Shown piece after piece: positions 50,909-59,573 of a stretch of DNA of 64,000 nt. The stretch's first letter is position 1, and every line of letters begins with the position of its first letter. A program made the position numbers and the translations under genes. Under the pieces are notes generated by a model. The model ran no database searches, had not been told where the DNA came from, and saw only the letters and a list, made by a program, of their open reading frames with translations. Source of the stretch: Rhodobacteraceae bacterium Alg231-04 (GTDB lineage Bacteria; Pseudomonadota; Alphaproteobacteria; Rhodobacterales; Rhodobacteraceae); assembly GCA_900143635.1 (NCBI GenBank), contig FREY01000004.1:310001-374000 (forward strand), given 5' to 3'.

Positions 50909-52649
50909 ATGGCTGTGTTTTCTGCCTTGGCGACGTTTGTCGCGACTTCTCTGTTTTCTATCGGTGTCGGCGCCGCGGCCTCAGTCGCCATTGGCGCAAC
51001 CGTTGCCCGTCTTGCCTTGTCCTTGGCGGTTACAGCAATAAGCCGGGCTCTGGCGCCAAAGCCGGAAATTCCCAAGCAGGATCTGCAGGCGACAATCAGC
51101 CAGGAGGCCGGCGCGCGCTCGCGTCTGTACGGGCAGGGGCTGTTGGGCGGCACGCGGGCTTTCTGGGAGTCCAAGGACGGCGAACTTTACATGATCCTGA
51201 TCCTGAACCATGGGGCGTTGTCGGACCGCTTAAGCTTTCGGTTCGGCGGGAAAGTCGTAAGTCTGGCGGCTGAGAATGGCGGGTGGCTTGTCGATAGCGG
51301 TCAGGGCAAGGATCTTGTTTTCCTGGAGTATCGGGACGGGACCGGAACAGGGGGGAATTACAGCAAGGTCACCTTGGCCTTTCCAGACCTTTGGACTTCG
51401 GAACACAGGCTTGAAGGCCAGGCCACTCTGTTTGCGCGCTATACGGCGCCTAGCGGAGTTCAGTTCAACAGGGCTTTCCCGCAGGGGCACAACACCACTG
51501 GAGGCTCTGGGCGCTCAGGTCCTGGATGTTCGCACTGATCAGACCGGGTACTCAGACAATGCGGGCCTTTGCATTCACGACTATCTGGCGAGCGCGGACG
51601 GCTACGGAATTCAATTGTCCCGGCTCGATGCAGCCTCCTTCTCGGCGTTTGCTGATCTGAGTGATGAGGCGGTGCCCCTCAAGGACGGTGGGACCGAACA
51701 GAGGTATCGTCTCTGGGGTGCGCATTCCTTGACAGAGGCGCCCAAGTCGGTGCTTCAGCGCATGTCCCTCGCCTGTGATGCCCATGTCTACCAGACAGCG
51801 GAAGGCAAGGTGGCGCTTCTGGGCGGGCGGTATTCTGCCCCGGACGTGACCTTGACCGACGATGACATCTACAGTCTGGAGCAGGTTGAAGGCGATAGCG
51901 CCATGGACGGTTTCAACGTCCTGAAGGGCATCTTCACCAGCGCGGCCCATGACTATCAGGACACAGAGGTTGAGGCCTGGGAAAACACGGCATCACTTGC
52001 TGTGAACTCTGAGAAGTCAGAGGAAATGCACGCCGATATGGCGCCATCTCATACCCAGATGCGCCGTCTGATGAAAATCCAAATGGGCCGCCTGAACCGC
52101 CGCTGGACCGGGCGGCTGACCACCAATCTTGTTGGGATCAAAGCACGCTTTCCAAAAGGAGACGGCATTCACACGATCAGGCTTCAATACTCCGAGCTGG
52201 GGATTGATGAGCCTGTCGAGGTCCTGGGGCATACGATTGTTGCCGAGAAGGCAGAGGGCGGTGCGCTGATCTGGAAATGCCACATCGACGTGGCTTCGGT
52301 TGATGCGAGCGATTTTGATTGGGATCCGGACACCGAAGAAGGGGCCGCGCCGCCGCTCCCGGAAGGGGCGGAAGAAGATGTGACGCCGAACGCGGTCATT
52401 AGCCAGCTGTCTGAAGTCGTTGACGGGACGCTGCGCTATTTGCGGGTTGAGATCGCGGACACCGGTCGCAGAGATCTGGAGATGGAAGCCCAGTTCAAAA
52501 AGGACGGCGTAGCAGGCTGGCAGCCAATGGTTGTGACGGGCCTGATTGCCGAAAGCGGGTCCGTTCTGCCGTCAACGGATTACCTGGTCAGGGCGCGCTA
52601 TAGCGGCGGCGACTGGGATCAAAGTCAGACAATTCAGACAAGCGCATAG
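50909..52649 (+). pseudogene. Host-specificity (gpJ-like) tail tip gene split by a frameshift
   Basis: The upstream frame encodes 209 residues (50909-51538) with an N-terminal hydrophobic region, ISQEAGARSRLYGQGLLGG and EYRDGTGTGGNYSKVTLAF. From about 51490 the conserved sequence continues in the next frame (GAQVLDVRTDQTGYSDNAGL) to 52649. Joined at about CACAACACCACTGG the protein would be about 580 residues, with a gpJ-like central tail and a fibronectin-like C-terminus (LSEVVDGTLRYLRVEI). A one-base loss or two-base gain explains it. A programmed shift or sequencing error cannot be excluded. Confidence 0.78.
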
Positions 52650-52657
52650 GAGGCGAA

Positions 52658-54091
52658 ATGAGTGACGTTGACCGCTTGATGCGGAGCTATAACCGTTACA
52701 CTGGCGATGGGTTGCCGGGGGAGCCAGAAGACGCGCCCCTTCCGGTCGGAGATCCTTCCAGCGGTGTTTTTAACCCGAAGAGGGAAGAGCTGCGAAGCTG
52801 GGGTAACGCCATCGTCGGTGCAGTCGCCGATCACGCGCTGGCGGCTGGGCAGTCGGAAGAGGCAGCCGTGGCTGCCGCAGGTGCCGTTGCGGCTGCATCG
52901 GGATTGGTGGCCGAGGCTGTATCTGCAGCCGAAGTTTCCGGCATAGCTGTAATCTACGACACCAAGGCTGCGGCGGATGCCGCTCTTGCTGGTCTGTCCG
53001 AAGACGATGTGGTCGAGGTACTTGCGGATGAAAGCCAAGATGACGCCCGCACCCGCTATCGTGTTGAGGGCGGCTTACTGGTGTTCAAGCTCAGGTTGGG
53101 CGGCTTGCGCCCTGACCAGAACCTCTCCGATGTGCCCGATCCAGTTGCCGCCCGAAACGCCCTGGGCGTGGAGTTGAGCGCTGCCGGTGAGATGACCGTG
53201 CCGTATTATCTTCGTGTCGGGTTTGGTGACGATGCCACGGCAGGCGCGTGGGATGCGGCCTATGCATTCAACGTGAAGGGGCTTTCACGCCTGGAGAACC
53301 GCCTGGACATTGAAGGTGACTATCTTGGCTCATGGCCCCGTGTCCGGCTCCGTGGCCCACTGTCGGAGGGCGGAAGCCCGTCCACGTTCCTAGATATGCT
53401 TTACGACCGTGCAAACGGGCATTTGGAAATGAAGCTCCGCGACGAAGCCGGGGGCAACCCCGACTCCTACTATTTCGGACATGCGCTGCACGGTCTCTGG
53501 GAAAAGTCCGTCTTGCGCAAGGTGGATGCTGATGCCCTCTACAAGCCGATAGGAGCAGCGGGCCCCGGCTTGGAGCTCATTCAGCATACGGTCCTAGCCG
53601 GGGACACTGCGGCGGACTTCACCGCGTTCGACGCTACCAAGTATAGCTCCTACGAGTTTATTCTCAGCAACGTGGAGCCTTCCACCGACGGTGCGTTCTT
53701 GCGGGTCCGCACAAGCTCTGATGCCGGTGCGAGTTTTGACGCCGGTGGGACGAACTACGGTTACAAAGGTTTGGATCATCGGACAGGTAGCAGTGCTGAC
53801 GACCACGATGCTGCCACCGCAGAGTTTATAGAGATCACTAAGGGTGTCGGCAACGTCAACTCTCGTGAGACGGGTGTGTGTGCAAGTCTGTACCTGTTCG
53901 ATCCTGCCGCCGCGACAGACACGATGATGAAAGTGCATGGGGCCTACACAAACACTGCGAACGCCTTGACCGAGACAACAACGGTAGGGAAGCGTCGAAG
54001 CAATGGGGCCGTGGACGGTCTGCGGTTCTACTTCTCAGCAGGGAACTTGGCCACCGGAAGTATCTCCATGTACGGAAAGAGGAAATTGTAA
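52658..54091 (+). CDS. Tail fibre / receptor-binding protein
   Basis: A 477-residue protein starting after GGAGGCGAA. The N-terminal 60 residues may attach to the tail tip. An Ala-rich helical stretch (GQSEEAAVAAAGAVAAASGL, residues 67-86) looks like a trimeric coiled coil. A beta-rich C-terminal domain follows (FILSNVEPSTDGAFLRVRTS, FYFSAGNLATGSISMYGKRK). This layout fits a host-recognition fibre. Similarity to known fibres cannot be confirmed from sequence alone. Confidence 0.75.
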   Translation: MSDVDRLMRSYNRYTGDGLPGEPEDAPLPVGDPSSGVFNPKREELRSWGNAIVGAVADHALAAGQSEEAAVAAAGAVAAASGLVAEAVSAAEVSGIAVIYDTKAAADAALAGLSEDDVVEVLADESQDDARTRYRVEGGLLVFKLRLGGLRPDQNLSDVPDPVAARNALGVELSAAGEMTVPYYLRVGFGDDATAGAWDAAYAFNVKGLSRLENRLDIEGDYLGSWPRVRLRGPLSEGGSPSTFLDMLYDRANGHLEMKLRDEAGGNPDSYYFGHALHGLWEKSVLRKVDADALYKPIGAAGPGLELIQHTVLAGDTAADFTAFDATKYSSYEFILSNVEPSTDGAFLRVRTSSDAGASFDAGGTNYGYKGLDHRTGSSADDHDAATAEFIEITKGVGNVNSRETGVCASLYLFDPAAATDTMMKVHGAYTNTANALTETTTVGKRRSNGAVDGLRFYFSAGNLATGSISMYGKRKL

Positions 54092-54471
54092 TGGGGCGTT
54101 TTAAAAATGTGGACGGGGAACGCGTGCCATTCAGTGCGGCAGAGGAAGCTGCACGTGATCTGGAAGAAGCCGCAGAGGCGGCGCTTCCCGTCTCGGATCC
54201 AATTCTAAGCCCGGCCCGTTTCGCTTGGATGCTGGCTTTCACCGGCCTGGATGACGTCTGGGAGGCGCTGGAGGTGCTGCTGAAAGAGACCGACCGGGCT
54301 TCCTTCGCTACCCTTAAGGCGCAGCGAGCAAAGAGCGAATTCCACCTGCCGGCCACTCTAAAGATGGTGAAGAGTTTTCGCGCCATTGCCGAGGCTGCGG
54401 CGCCGAATGCGGATTTGGATGAAGCCTCAATCCGCGCCGCTTGGGCGCTGGCTGCGGCGGCGGCGATATGA
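54091..54471 (+). CDS. Small protein after the tail fibre
   Basis: The 126-residue acidic protein (MGRFKNVDGERVPFSAAEEA, SPARFAWMLAFTGLDDVWEA, then an Ala-rich end) starts on a TAATG overlap with the fibre stop. The opening resembles small phage proteins that accompany tail fibres. An assembly or accessory role is likely but unproven. Confidence 0.7.
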   Translation: MGRFKNVDGERVPFSAAEEAARDLEEAAEAALPVSDPILSPARFAWMLAFTGLDDVWEALEVLLKETDRASFATLKAQRAKSEFHLPATLKMVKSFRAIAEAAAPNADLDEASIRAAWALAAAAAI

Positions 54472-54728
54472 TCGCCCGCTTTCTGCTCGAGCTGCTTTCG
54501 ATCCTGTCGCGGTTCATCAATGTTCTTTCCGGCCACACGGCCGATCTGACGTTTTCCGCGCGCTCCCATCGTGACGGTCTGCGCACTGAACGGTGGATCG
54601 ATGCCGTGGCTTGGCGGGTGTTCGGCGAACGCGATCACTGCCGGGTGTGGTGGCTGCGCGAGGTGGAGCGGTCACAGCGGAATGTGGCTGCAGCCGTGAC
54701 AGGCGCATCACGCAGCCGCTTAGGTTGA
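54468..54728 (+). CDS. Small phage protein before lysis genes
   Basis: The 86-residue product (MIARFLLELLSILSRFINVL ...) has an amphipathic, partly hydrophobic N-terminus followed by a basic region (LRTERWIDAVAWRVFGERDH). It overlaps the preceding gene by four bases. It could be a membrane-active lysis accessory, but there is no full membrane span. The function is not recognised. Confidence 0.6.
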   Translation: MIARFLLELLSILSRFINVLSGHTADLTFSARSHRDGLRTERWIDAVAWRVFGERDHCRVWWLREVERSQRNVAAAVTGASRSRLG

Positions 54729-54847
54729 AATAATCTGAACTGCCAGCAGTCCGGATGACAACCGCCCCGCGCTTCATTGTGCGCGGGCAATCGCAGGGCT
54801 GCAATTCCGCAGCTCTGCCCAAACTTCTTTCATATTGTGAGGCAAAC

Positions 54848-55600
54848 ATGGGCGCAGATGCTCTGAAAGACCTGCCGGTTGTGGCGGCAGGTACTGCTGC
54901 TGTCAGCAACCCGATCTGGATGCAATGGATTGGCCAGCAGGCGTGGTTGGAATGGATTCCCTTCCTTTGGCAGATGCTGATTGCGGTGCTCGGTGCGGCT
55001 GTTCTGGTGCTGACGGTCTATAACCGCGTTCTTGAAGCAACGCAGCGGCGGCGGGATCTGCAGGAGAACCCAGCGCCGTGTGGATCGTTCTGGAGGTTCA
55101 TCCGGGGCGAGGGCGGGGCGGTTGGCGCCCGGACGGCCATAGGTGGCGCTGCTGCGGCCTCTGTCATCGCCTTGGCGACACCCTTCATCGCAAAGTGGGA
55201 GGGCGTAAAGCTTGAGGCGTACCGTGACCTGGTTGGAGTCGAAACCATCTGCTTTGGGCACACCAAAGGGGTTCAGATGGGGGACCGCGCGACCATGCGG
55301 GAATGCGTTGAGATGCTGAACGAGGAAGTCGTGGAATACTATGCTGCAATTGCGCCCTGCATGGAAAACCCGGACATTCCGGTTGGCGTTCAGGCCGCCA
55401 TGCTGGAGCTGGCCTACAATGTCGGCCCGCGGGCAGTCTGCCGGTCGACGATGATGCAGCGCGCCAATGCCGGCCAGTATTCAGAGGCCTGCGGAGAATT
55501 GCACAGATGGGTGCGGGCGGGCGGTCGCCGGGTGCGTGGGCTCGAAAACCGAAGGGCGGACAGCAAGCACGCTCTGTGCCTGGCAGGGGCGCCCGCCTGA
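54848..55600 (+). CDS. Endolysin (GH24 lysozyme) with holin-like N-terminus
   Basis: The 250-residue protein combines two parts. Residues 1-75 resemble a holin (WMQWIGQQAWLEWIPFLWQM, LIAVLGAAVLVLTVY, charged tail EATQRRRDLQE). Residues 95-250 start with a second hydrophobic segment (TAIGGAAAASVIALATPFIA) and contain a GH24 muramidase with Glu in KWEGVKLEAYRD and the Asp/Thr positions in AYRD and TICFGHTKG. The ATG at 54848 follows GAGG. Its stop overlaps the next start (TGATG). Confidence 0.85.
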   Translation: MGADALKDLPVVAAGTAAVSNPIWMQWIGQQAWLEWIPFLWQMLIAVLGAAVLVLTVYNRVLEATQRRRDLQENPAPCGSFWRFIRGEGGAVGARTAIGGAAAASVIALATPFIAKWEGVKLEAYRDLVGVETICFGHTKGVQMGDRATMRECVEMLNEEVVEYYAAIAPCMENPDIPVGVQAAMLELAYNVGPRAVCRSTMMQRANAGQYSEACGELHRWVRAGGRRVRGLENRRADSKHALCLAGAPA

Positions 55601-55932
55601 TGCCGCTCTGGCTGTTTCGACATGGGCCTGCCGTCGTGTTGGTTTTGGTTGCTCTTGGTGCAGGTTGGTGGCTGTTGGACTTGGCCAACGACCGCACCCG
55701 ACTGCGCGGTGAGCTGGCGGCAGAGCGCAGCGACCTGAGTGCCGCCAGGGCGGTCATACTGCAAGCCGAAGAGGCTGCCCGCGTCCACCGCGCGCACCTG
55801 GTGCGCGCTGCCGATGAGGCGCGCCGCTGGGACTCTATTTCCCGTGACCTTCAACAGATGGAGGGCCGCAATGCGCCTCTTTCCCCTTTGCTGCGCGCTA
55901 CTGCTGAGCGGTTGTACCGAGCCGGACAGTGA
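55600..55932 (+). CDS. Rz-like inner-membrane spanin
   Basis: A 110-residue protein. It has one N-terminal membrane anchor (HGPAVVLVLVALGAGWWLLD), then a periplasmic coiled coil (RTRLRGELAAERSDLSAARA, EAARVHRAHLVRAADEARRW). It joins the inner membrane to the outer-membrane partner encoded in the overlapping frame and disrupts the outer membrane at the end of lysis. The endolysin stop overlaps its start. Confidence 0.85.
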   Translation: MPLWLFRHGPAVVLVLVALGAGWWLLDLANDRTRLRGELAAERSDLSAARAVILQAEEAARVHRAHLVRAADEARRWDSISRDLQQMEGRNAPLSPLLRATAERLYRAGQ

Positions 55933-56119
55933 GCCGTTCGCTGCGTCGCCGCCTGTGTCGGCTGATCTGCTGCAGCCGTGCCCAGGATACACGGGGCCGA
56001 TTCCGCAGAGTGAGGGGCAGGTATCCGACGCGCTGGTGGCCGAAGCCCGCGGGCGCAGTTGCGCGAACGGGAGGCTGCAGGCCGTGGCCGAGATCCTATA
56101 TCCATTGGCGCCAAGGTAG
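55871..56119 (+). CDS. Rz1-like outer-membrane spanin lipoprotein
   Basis: An 82-residue lipoprotein beginning inside the Rz-like gene in another frame. The signal MRLFPLCCALLLSGCTEP has a lipobox LLSGC, and the mature protein is Pro-containing (FAASPPVSADLLQPCPGY). The nested Rz/Rz1 arrangement is a hallmark of two-component spanins. Confidence 0.85.
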   Translation: MRLFPLCCALLLSGCTEPDSEPFAASPPVSADLLQPCPGYTGPIPQSEGQVSDALVAEARGRSCANGRLQAVAEILYPLAPR

Positions 56120-56130
56120 GGGTCGGCGCA

Positions 56131-56160
56131 AGAAAGCCCTGGTGAGTGCCGGGGCTTTCT
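56131..56160 (+). terminator. Late-operon terminator of the prophage
   Basis: AGAAAGCCC and GGGCTTTCT form a perfect 9-bp stem 11 bases after the spanin stop, followed by a weak T-containing tract (GCGTTTCT). It marks the end of the late operon. Confidence 0.7.
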
Positions 56161-56164
56161 GCGT

Positions 56165-56345
56165 TTCTGGACCGGCATTTGTTGGACACGCTGAGGCGAA
56201 GGTCGGCTTTGAGCCCAGGGCAGCCATTGCCATTTCTCGCTGCGTGCGCTCGCAGCACGAAAATCTCCGCGACCGCATCACCTTCAGCGCCGCCGTGCGG
56301 CGTGAAGAGCGACCATTCGTTCGGGATGCAGCGAGGTTGAATGCG
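56165..56345. repeat. Dispersed intergenic repeat copy at the prophage right edge
   Basis: It contains AAGGTCGGCTTTGAGCCC, CTCGCTGCGTGCGCTCGCAG and GCGTGAAGAGCGACCATTCG. These resemble elements at 28.68 and 33.2 kb inside the prophage and at 61.1 kb in the chromosome. No gene is evident between 56161 and 56519. Confidence 0.55.
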
Positions 56346-56519
56346 GCAATCTACAGGTTGCGGACTTTCCGGACCTTCATCAGAGGCTTGCACTTGTCCG
56401 CTTCGCAAACTGCAAGCGGCACGTCGGATTGCTCTGGGTCGGGACGATGGCATTTCATCGCTAGGCCCGACAGCTGGCGAAGGCAGGCTGTCTTCATCTC
56501 TCAGCCAGAGTAAATGTTC

Positions 56520-57605
56520 TCAGTGGCGTCGTGATGCTTGCCAGACCAGTGGAGCAAGAACGATCGCGATTAACGGAAAGATCAACATGTTGATCAGGTG
56601 CCATCCCGAGGCTTGCATCAACGTGCCCGAGAAGAATGACAGCGCGGCGACTGTTCCGAAGACCGCGAAATCGTTTACCCCTTGGGCGCGGCTTCGCTCC
56701 TCTTCGGTGTGGGCGTCAGCAACCATTGCGGTGGCACCGATGAACCCAAAGTTCCAACCGATCCCCAGCAGGATGAGCGACACGAAGAAGTGCCTGAGGT
56801 CCAATCCAGTCAGCGCTACCGCACCCGAGACCCCGATGATGATGAGACCCGCAGCGGTGACTTTTTCCTTGCCAAAACGAGCGATGAGTTTTCCGGTGAT
56901 AAGGCTCGGCGCAAACATCGCCAACACGTGCCACTGAATGCCCCATGCTGCGTGGTCGATCGAATGCCCGCATCCGACCATCGCCAACGGTGCAGCGGTC
57001 ATGACAAATGACATCAATCCGTAAGAGACGACGCCAGCAGCAACGCCGAGAAGAAATTTTGGCGAGGCCATGAGTTGTGGCACAGTGCGCCCGCCCTCGG
57101 CCGAGGCGGTCGGGGCTGCGGACCTATCGGGCTTCGCGCGCAGTTGTGTCAGGACGAAAAATGCGATCAACGCCAATCCTGCTTGGCTGATAAAACTGCC
57201 CGCAAACGGAACGCCAGGAATTGCATCGCGTGTCAAAATTACAAGCTGTGGCCCGATGATTGCGGCGATCAGCCCGCCGACCAAAACCCAGGAAATAGCA
57301 CGCGCCCGATCCGCACCTATTCGGCCGTCGGCTGCGGCAAAGCGGTAGGATTGCACGTAAGAGGCGTAAAGCCCCGCAAGAAAGGTGCCCAAACAGAAGA
57401 ATGCAAATGCGCCAAGAGAGATCGCGCCAGCCGCCACCAGACCTGACAAAATTCCGATTAGCGCGCCAACAATATAGCCGCTTCGACGCCCGTATTTGCG
57501 CATGATCCACGCGGCGGGCAAAGTCCCGAGAGCCAATCCAAGATTGTAGATGCTGACCGGCAAGGTCGCCAGCGCGGGCTCGGGCGACAAGTCTTGCCCC
57601 ACCAA
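56520..57605 (-). CDS. MFS transporter, start uncertain
   Basis: The 361-residue reading begins at GTG and carries eleven hydrophobic segments and the family loop IMRKYGRRSGYI after TM2. The expected first membrane segment (LLVLILAQSLGAASGPIVI) is encoded in frame just upstream, up to a stop at 57732-57734. That 42-codon stretch has no ATG or GTG; its only TTG directly abuts the GTG. The gene may therefore use a rare start near 57731 (ATC) or have lost its start codon. It follows the flavin oxidase gene by 84-210 bases, so it probably exports or imports a compound handled by that operon. Confidence 0.8.
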   Translation of the reverse strand: MVGQDLSPEPALATLPVSIYNLGLALGTLPAAWIMRKYGRRSGYIVGALIGILSGLVAAGAISLGAFAFFCLGTFLAGLYASYVQSYRFAAADGRIGADRARAISWVLVGGLIAAIIGPQLVILTRDAIPGVPFAGSFISQAGLALIAFFVLTQLRAKPDRSAAPTASAEGGRTVPQLMASPKFLLGVAAGVVSYGLMSFVMTAAPLAMVGCGHSIDHAAWGIQWHVLAMFAPSLITGKLIARFGKEKVTAAGLIIIGVSGAVALTGLDLRHFFVSLILLGIGWNFGFIGATAMVADAHTEEERSRAQGVNDFAVFGTVAALSFFSGTLMQASGWHLINMLIFPLIAIVLAPLVWQASRRH

Positions 57606-57815
57606 TCCGCCAAGCGAAATGACAATCGGCCCGCTCGCGGCCCCTAAAGATTGAGCAAGGATGAGAACCAGCAGGTTTTGGCGAAAGCCGTGGCTTTCGG
57701 TGGACGTTTGCGCGTTTGCTGTTTGTGTGATTTATGGGTCGCTTTCGAAAAGTTGCAGATGCCCTGACGGGTCTCGGGGTGGGACATAAGAGTTTGAAAT
57801 TGCGGGCTGGGGAGA

Positions 57816-58901
57816 TCAGGCAGAGGTTGCCGTTAGGGCGTTAATTCGTTGACATACCCGTTCAGCTGCTTTCAAAGCGCCCTCTAGAAACCCGCCGAAT
57901 TCCGGTGCAGTTTCCGTTGAACCGAAGTGCAGGCCGTGCGCCGATAGGGCTTGCAGACCAGCGGACAGGCCGTAGATCGGATGCTGCCGGACAGGCTGGT
58001 GATCTTGTGGCCGGGCGATCTGAGGCACTGTTGCCCAATCCTGTAGGATCAGATGATTTGGCTTGGCCATTTCCGCGCCGAACATCGCCATTAGCTGCGC
58101 TTGAGCGAGGTGTAAAATCTCTTCCTTGTGAGCGATCCGGGCATCCGCAGGCACCCCGACAAAGCCGAATAACGCATAAGGCCCGCCCGTCATCGGCGAG
58201 GCATCGTGAATTTCAACCATCGGGCCGCGGTGGCTCATGGCGTCACCCGACAGTCCAGCATTGCGCCAATGAGGGTCATCATAAACGGCGATGATCTTTG
58301 CCTGTCCGGCCATCCACGTTGGAACAGTTTTCAACGCCTGCACTTGCGCGGCTTCAAGGGCCGGTTCAAACGACACGGTCTCTGCAATCACCCGAGGCGG
58401 GACGGCAAGTACAATCTGTTGCGCCTGAACGGACAGCGGTGTTCCGTTCTGGTCTAATTGCGCTGTGATTTCACCCACAGAATAGCCGACCGATCTCAAA
58501 AGCGTGTTGGTCAGGATTTTTGAGGGTTCAAGCGTCCGCTCCAAAGCGTCGATCAAGCCTCCCATGCCGCCCGCCAGTCGCAAAGACCCTTCCATCGAGG
58601 CATAACCCCGCCCGCGCTGAACCGCGCCACTTTGATCCTGATAGATCAGATCACCGGTGGAAAATTGGTCAAACACAGGGATGTCGAACCGCTGGGCGAG
58701 CGCGGCCATGCGCGGCTGCCCGGGCCAGAACCACGCGGGGCCAAGGTCGAACTTACCGCCCGACAGCTCGTTGGTCAGGATACGCCCGCCAAAGCGGTCC
58801 TGCGCTTCAACCAGCAGGAAAGCTTTGCCTTGACTGGTTAGGCGATCCGCAAGGGCAAGGCCGGACAACCCGCCGCCAACGATTAGAACATCGGTTTGCA
58901 T
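57816..58901 (-). CDS. Flavin-containing amine oxidase-like protein
   Basis: A 361-residue FAD enzyme. The dinucleotide-binding motif VLIVGGGLSGLALADRL is at residues 5-21, followed by VEAQDRFGGRIL, the amine-oxidase-family RxGGR motif, and a C-terminal FAD segment HFGSTETAPEFGGFLEGAL. Family members oxidise amines or act as desaturases. Its ATG overlaps the stop of the SDR gene by one base, so it is part of the cupin-SDR-oxidase-MFS operon. The substrate is unknown. Confidence 0.85.
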   Translation of the reverse strand: MQTDVLIVGGGLSGLALADRLTSQGKAFLLVEAQDRFGGRILTNELSGGKFDLGPAWFWPGQPRMAALAQRFDIPVFDQFSTGDLIYQDQSGAVQRGRGYASMEGSLRLAGGMGGLIDALERTLEPSKILTNTLLRSVGYSVGEITAQLDQNGTPLSVQAQQIVLAVPPRVIAETVSFEPALEAAQVQALKTVPTWMAGQAKIIAVYDDPHWRNAGLSGDAMSHRGPMVEIHDASPMTGGPYALFGFVGVPADARIAHKEEILHLAQAQLMAMFGAEMAKPNHLILQDWATVPQIARPQDHQPVRQHPIYGLSAGLQALSAHGLHFGSTETAPEFGGFLEGALKAAERVCQRINALTATSA

Positions 58902-59572
58902 CAGAATGCCTCTCCCATCGGTCTGAGGTCTAACTCATGGGTCCATGTGGATTTCGGTTGCGCCGCCAATGCCAAATAAGTTTGGGCAATATCGTTTGGG
59001 TGCATCATCCGCGCAGGGTCCATGTTGTGCAAATCGCGGCTCGCTTCTGTGTCCACGATACCGTCAAGGATCACATGGGCGACATGCACGCCTTGGGGGC
59101 CGTATTCGCGGGCCAGTGATTGGGTCAAGGCCCGAAGGGCGGCCTTTGCAGAAGCGAAGGCCGCGAAGTTCTTGCCACCGCGCAGGCTGGCCGTCGCGCC
59201 TGACACGATAAAGGTGCCGCCACCGTTTTCTACCATCGCAGGCAAGACGCAGCGCGTGAGGTTGACCGCTGACAGGACCATCGCCCGCCATGTCGCCTCA
59301 AAATCCGCATCGCTGGTGTCCTCAAAGGCGGAGATCACCAGTTTCGCGGTATTATGCACCACCAATTTAGGCGCGCCATGGGCACCGATCAAGTCCGCCA
59401 GAACGCGAACGGTTTGCGCCGCGTCGGAAAGGTCAACAGCACGTACGGCGCCCCCATCAGGAACCGTTCGGTTCAATCCAATGGCGTTGTATCCGTCTTC
59501 ACCAAAAGCGCGCACCAAAGACTGCCCAAGGCCCGAACCGGCCCCGGCCACAATTGCGAGTGGGTCTGCCAT
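58901..59572 (-). CDS. SDR-family oxidoreductase (TetR-linked operon)
   Basis: A 223-residue SDR with cofactor motif VAGAGSGLGQSL near residues 8-19 and NTAK near 82. The usual catalytic tyrosine region reads FAAFASAKAALRAL, so the tyrosine is replaced by Phe (F..SAK), a notable deviation. The C-terminus (TWTHELDLRPMGEAF) resembles family members with weak or altered activity. The start MADPLAIVAG is one base from the cupin gene's stop. A longer in-frame ORF runs over the cupin gene and was rejected. Confidence 0.83.
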   Translation of the reverse strand: MADPLAIVAGAGSGLGQSLVRAFGEDGYNAIGLNRTVPDGGAVRAVDLSDAAQTVRVLADLIGAHGAPKLVVHNTAKLVISAFEDTSDADFEATWRAMVLSAVNLTRCVLPAMVENGGGTFIVSGATASLRGGKNFAAFASAKAALRALTQSLAREYGPQGVHVAHVILDGIVDTEASRDLHNMDPARMMHPNDIAQTYLALAAQPKSTWTHELDLRPMGEAF

Positions 59573-59573
59573 A

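Larger units (their letters stand above)
17558..56160. mobile_element. Lambda-like siphovirus prophage with two cargo blocks
   Basis: The region runs from an integrase at the left end to a lysis cassette and terminator at the right end. The order is integrase and recombination genes (leftward), cargo 1, CI/Cro switch, rightward early genes ending with a NusG-like protein, cargo 2, terminase, HK97-type head, tail and lysis genes. Boundaries are approximate: the left one is placed at a tRNA 3'-end fragment, the right one after the late terminator. No identical att repeat could be confirmed by eye. A frameshift in the host-specificity gene suggests it may not make infectious particles. Confidence 0.85.

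Noticed and set aside
51276-51510. Independent start of the second tail-tip frame at 51276
   Set aside because: Residues before about 51490 in this frame do not look protein-like, while the other frame does; a frameshifted single gene is the better reading.
56462-56473. attR matching the left tRNA fragment
   Set aside because: Only 11 of 12 bases match and the flanks do not; too weak to annotate.
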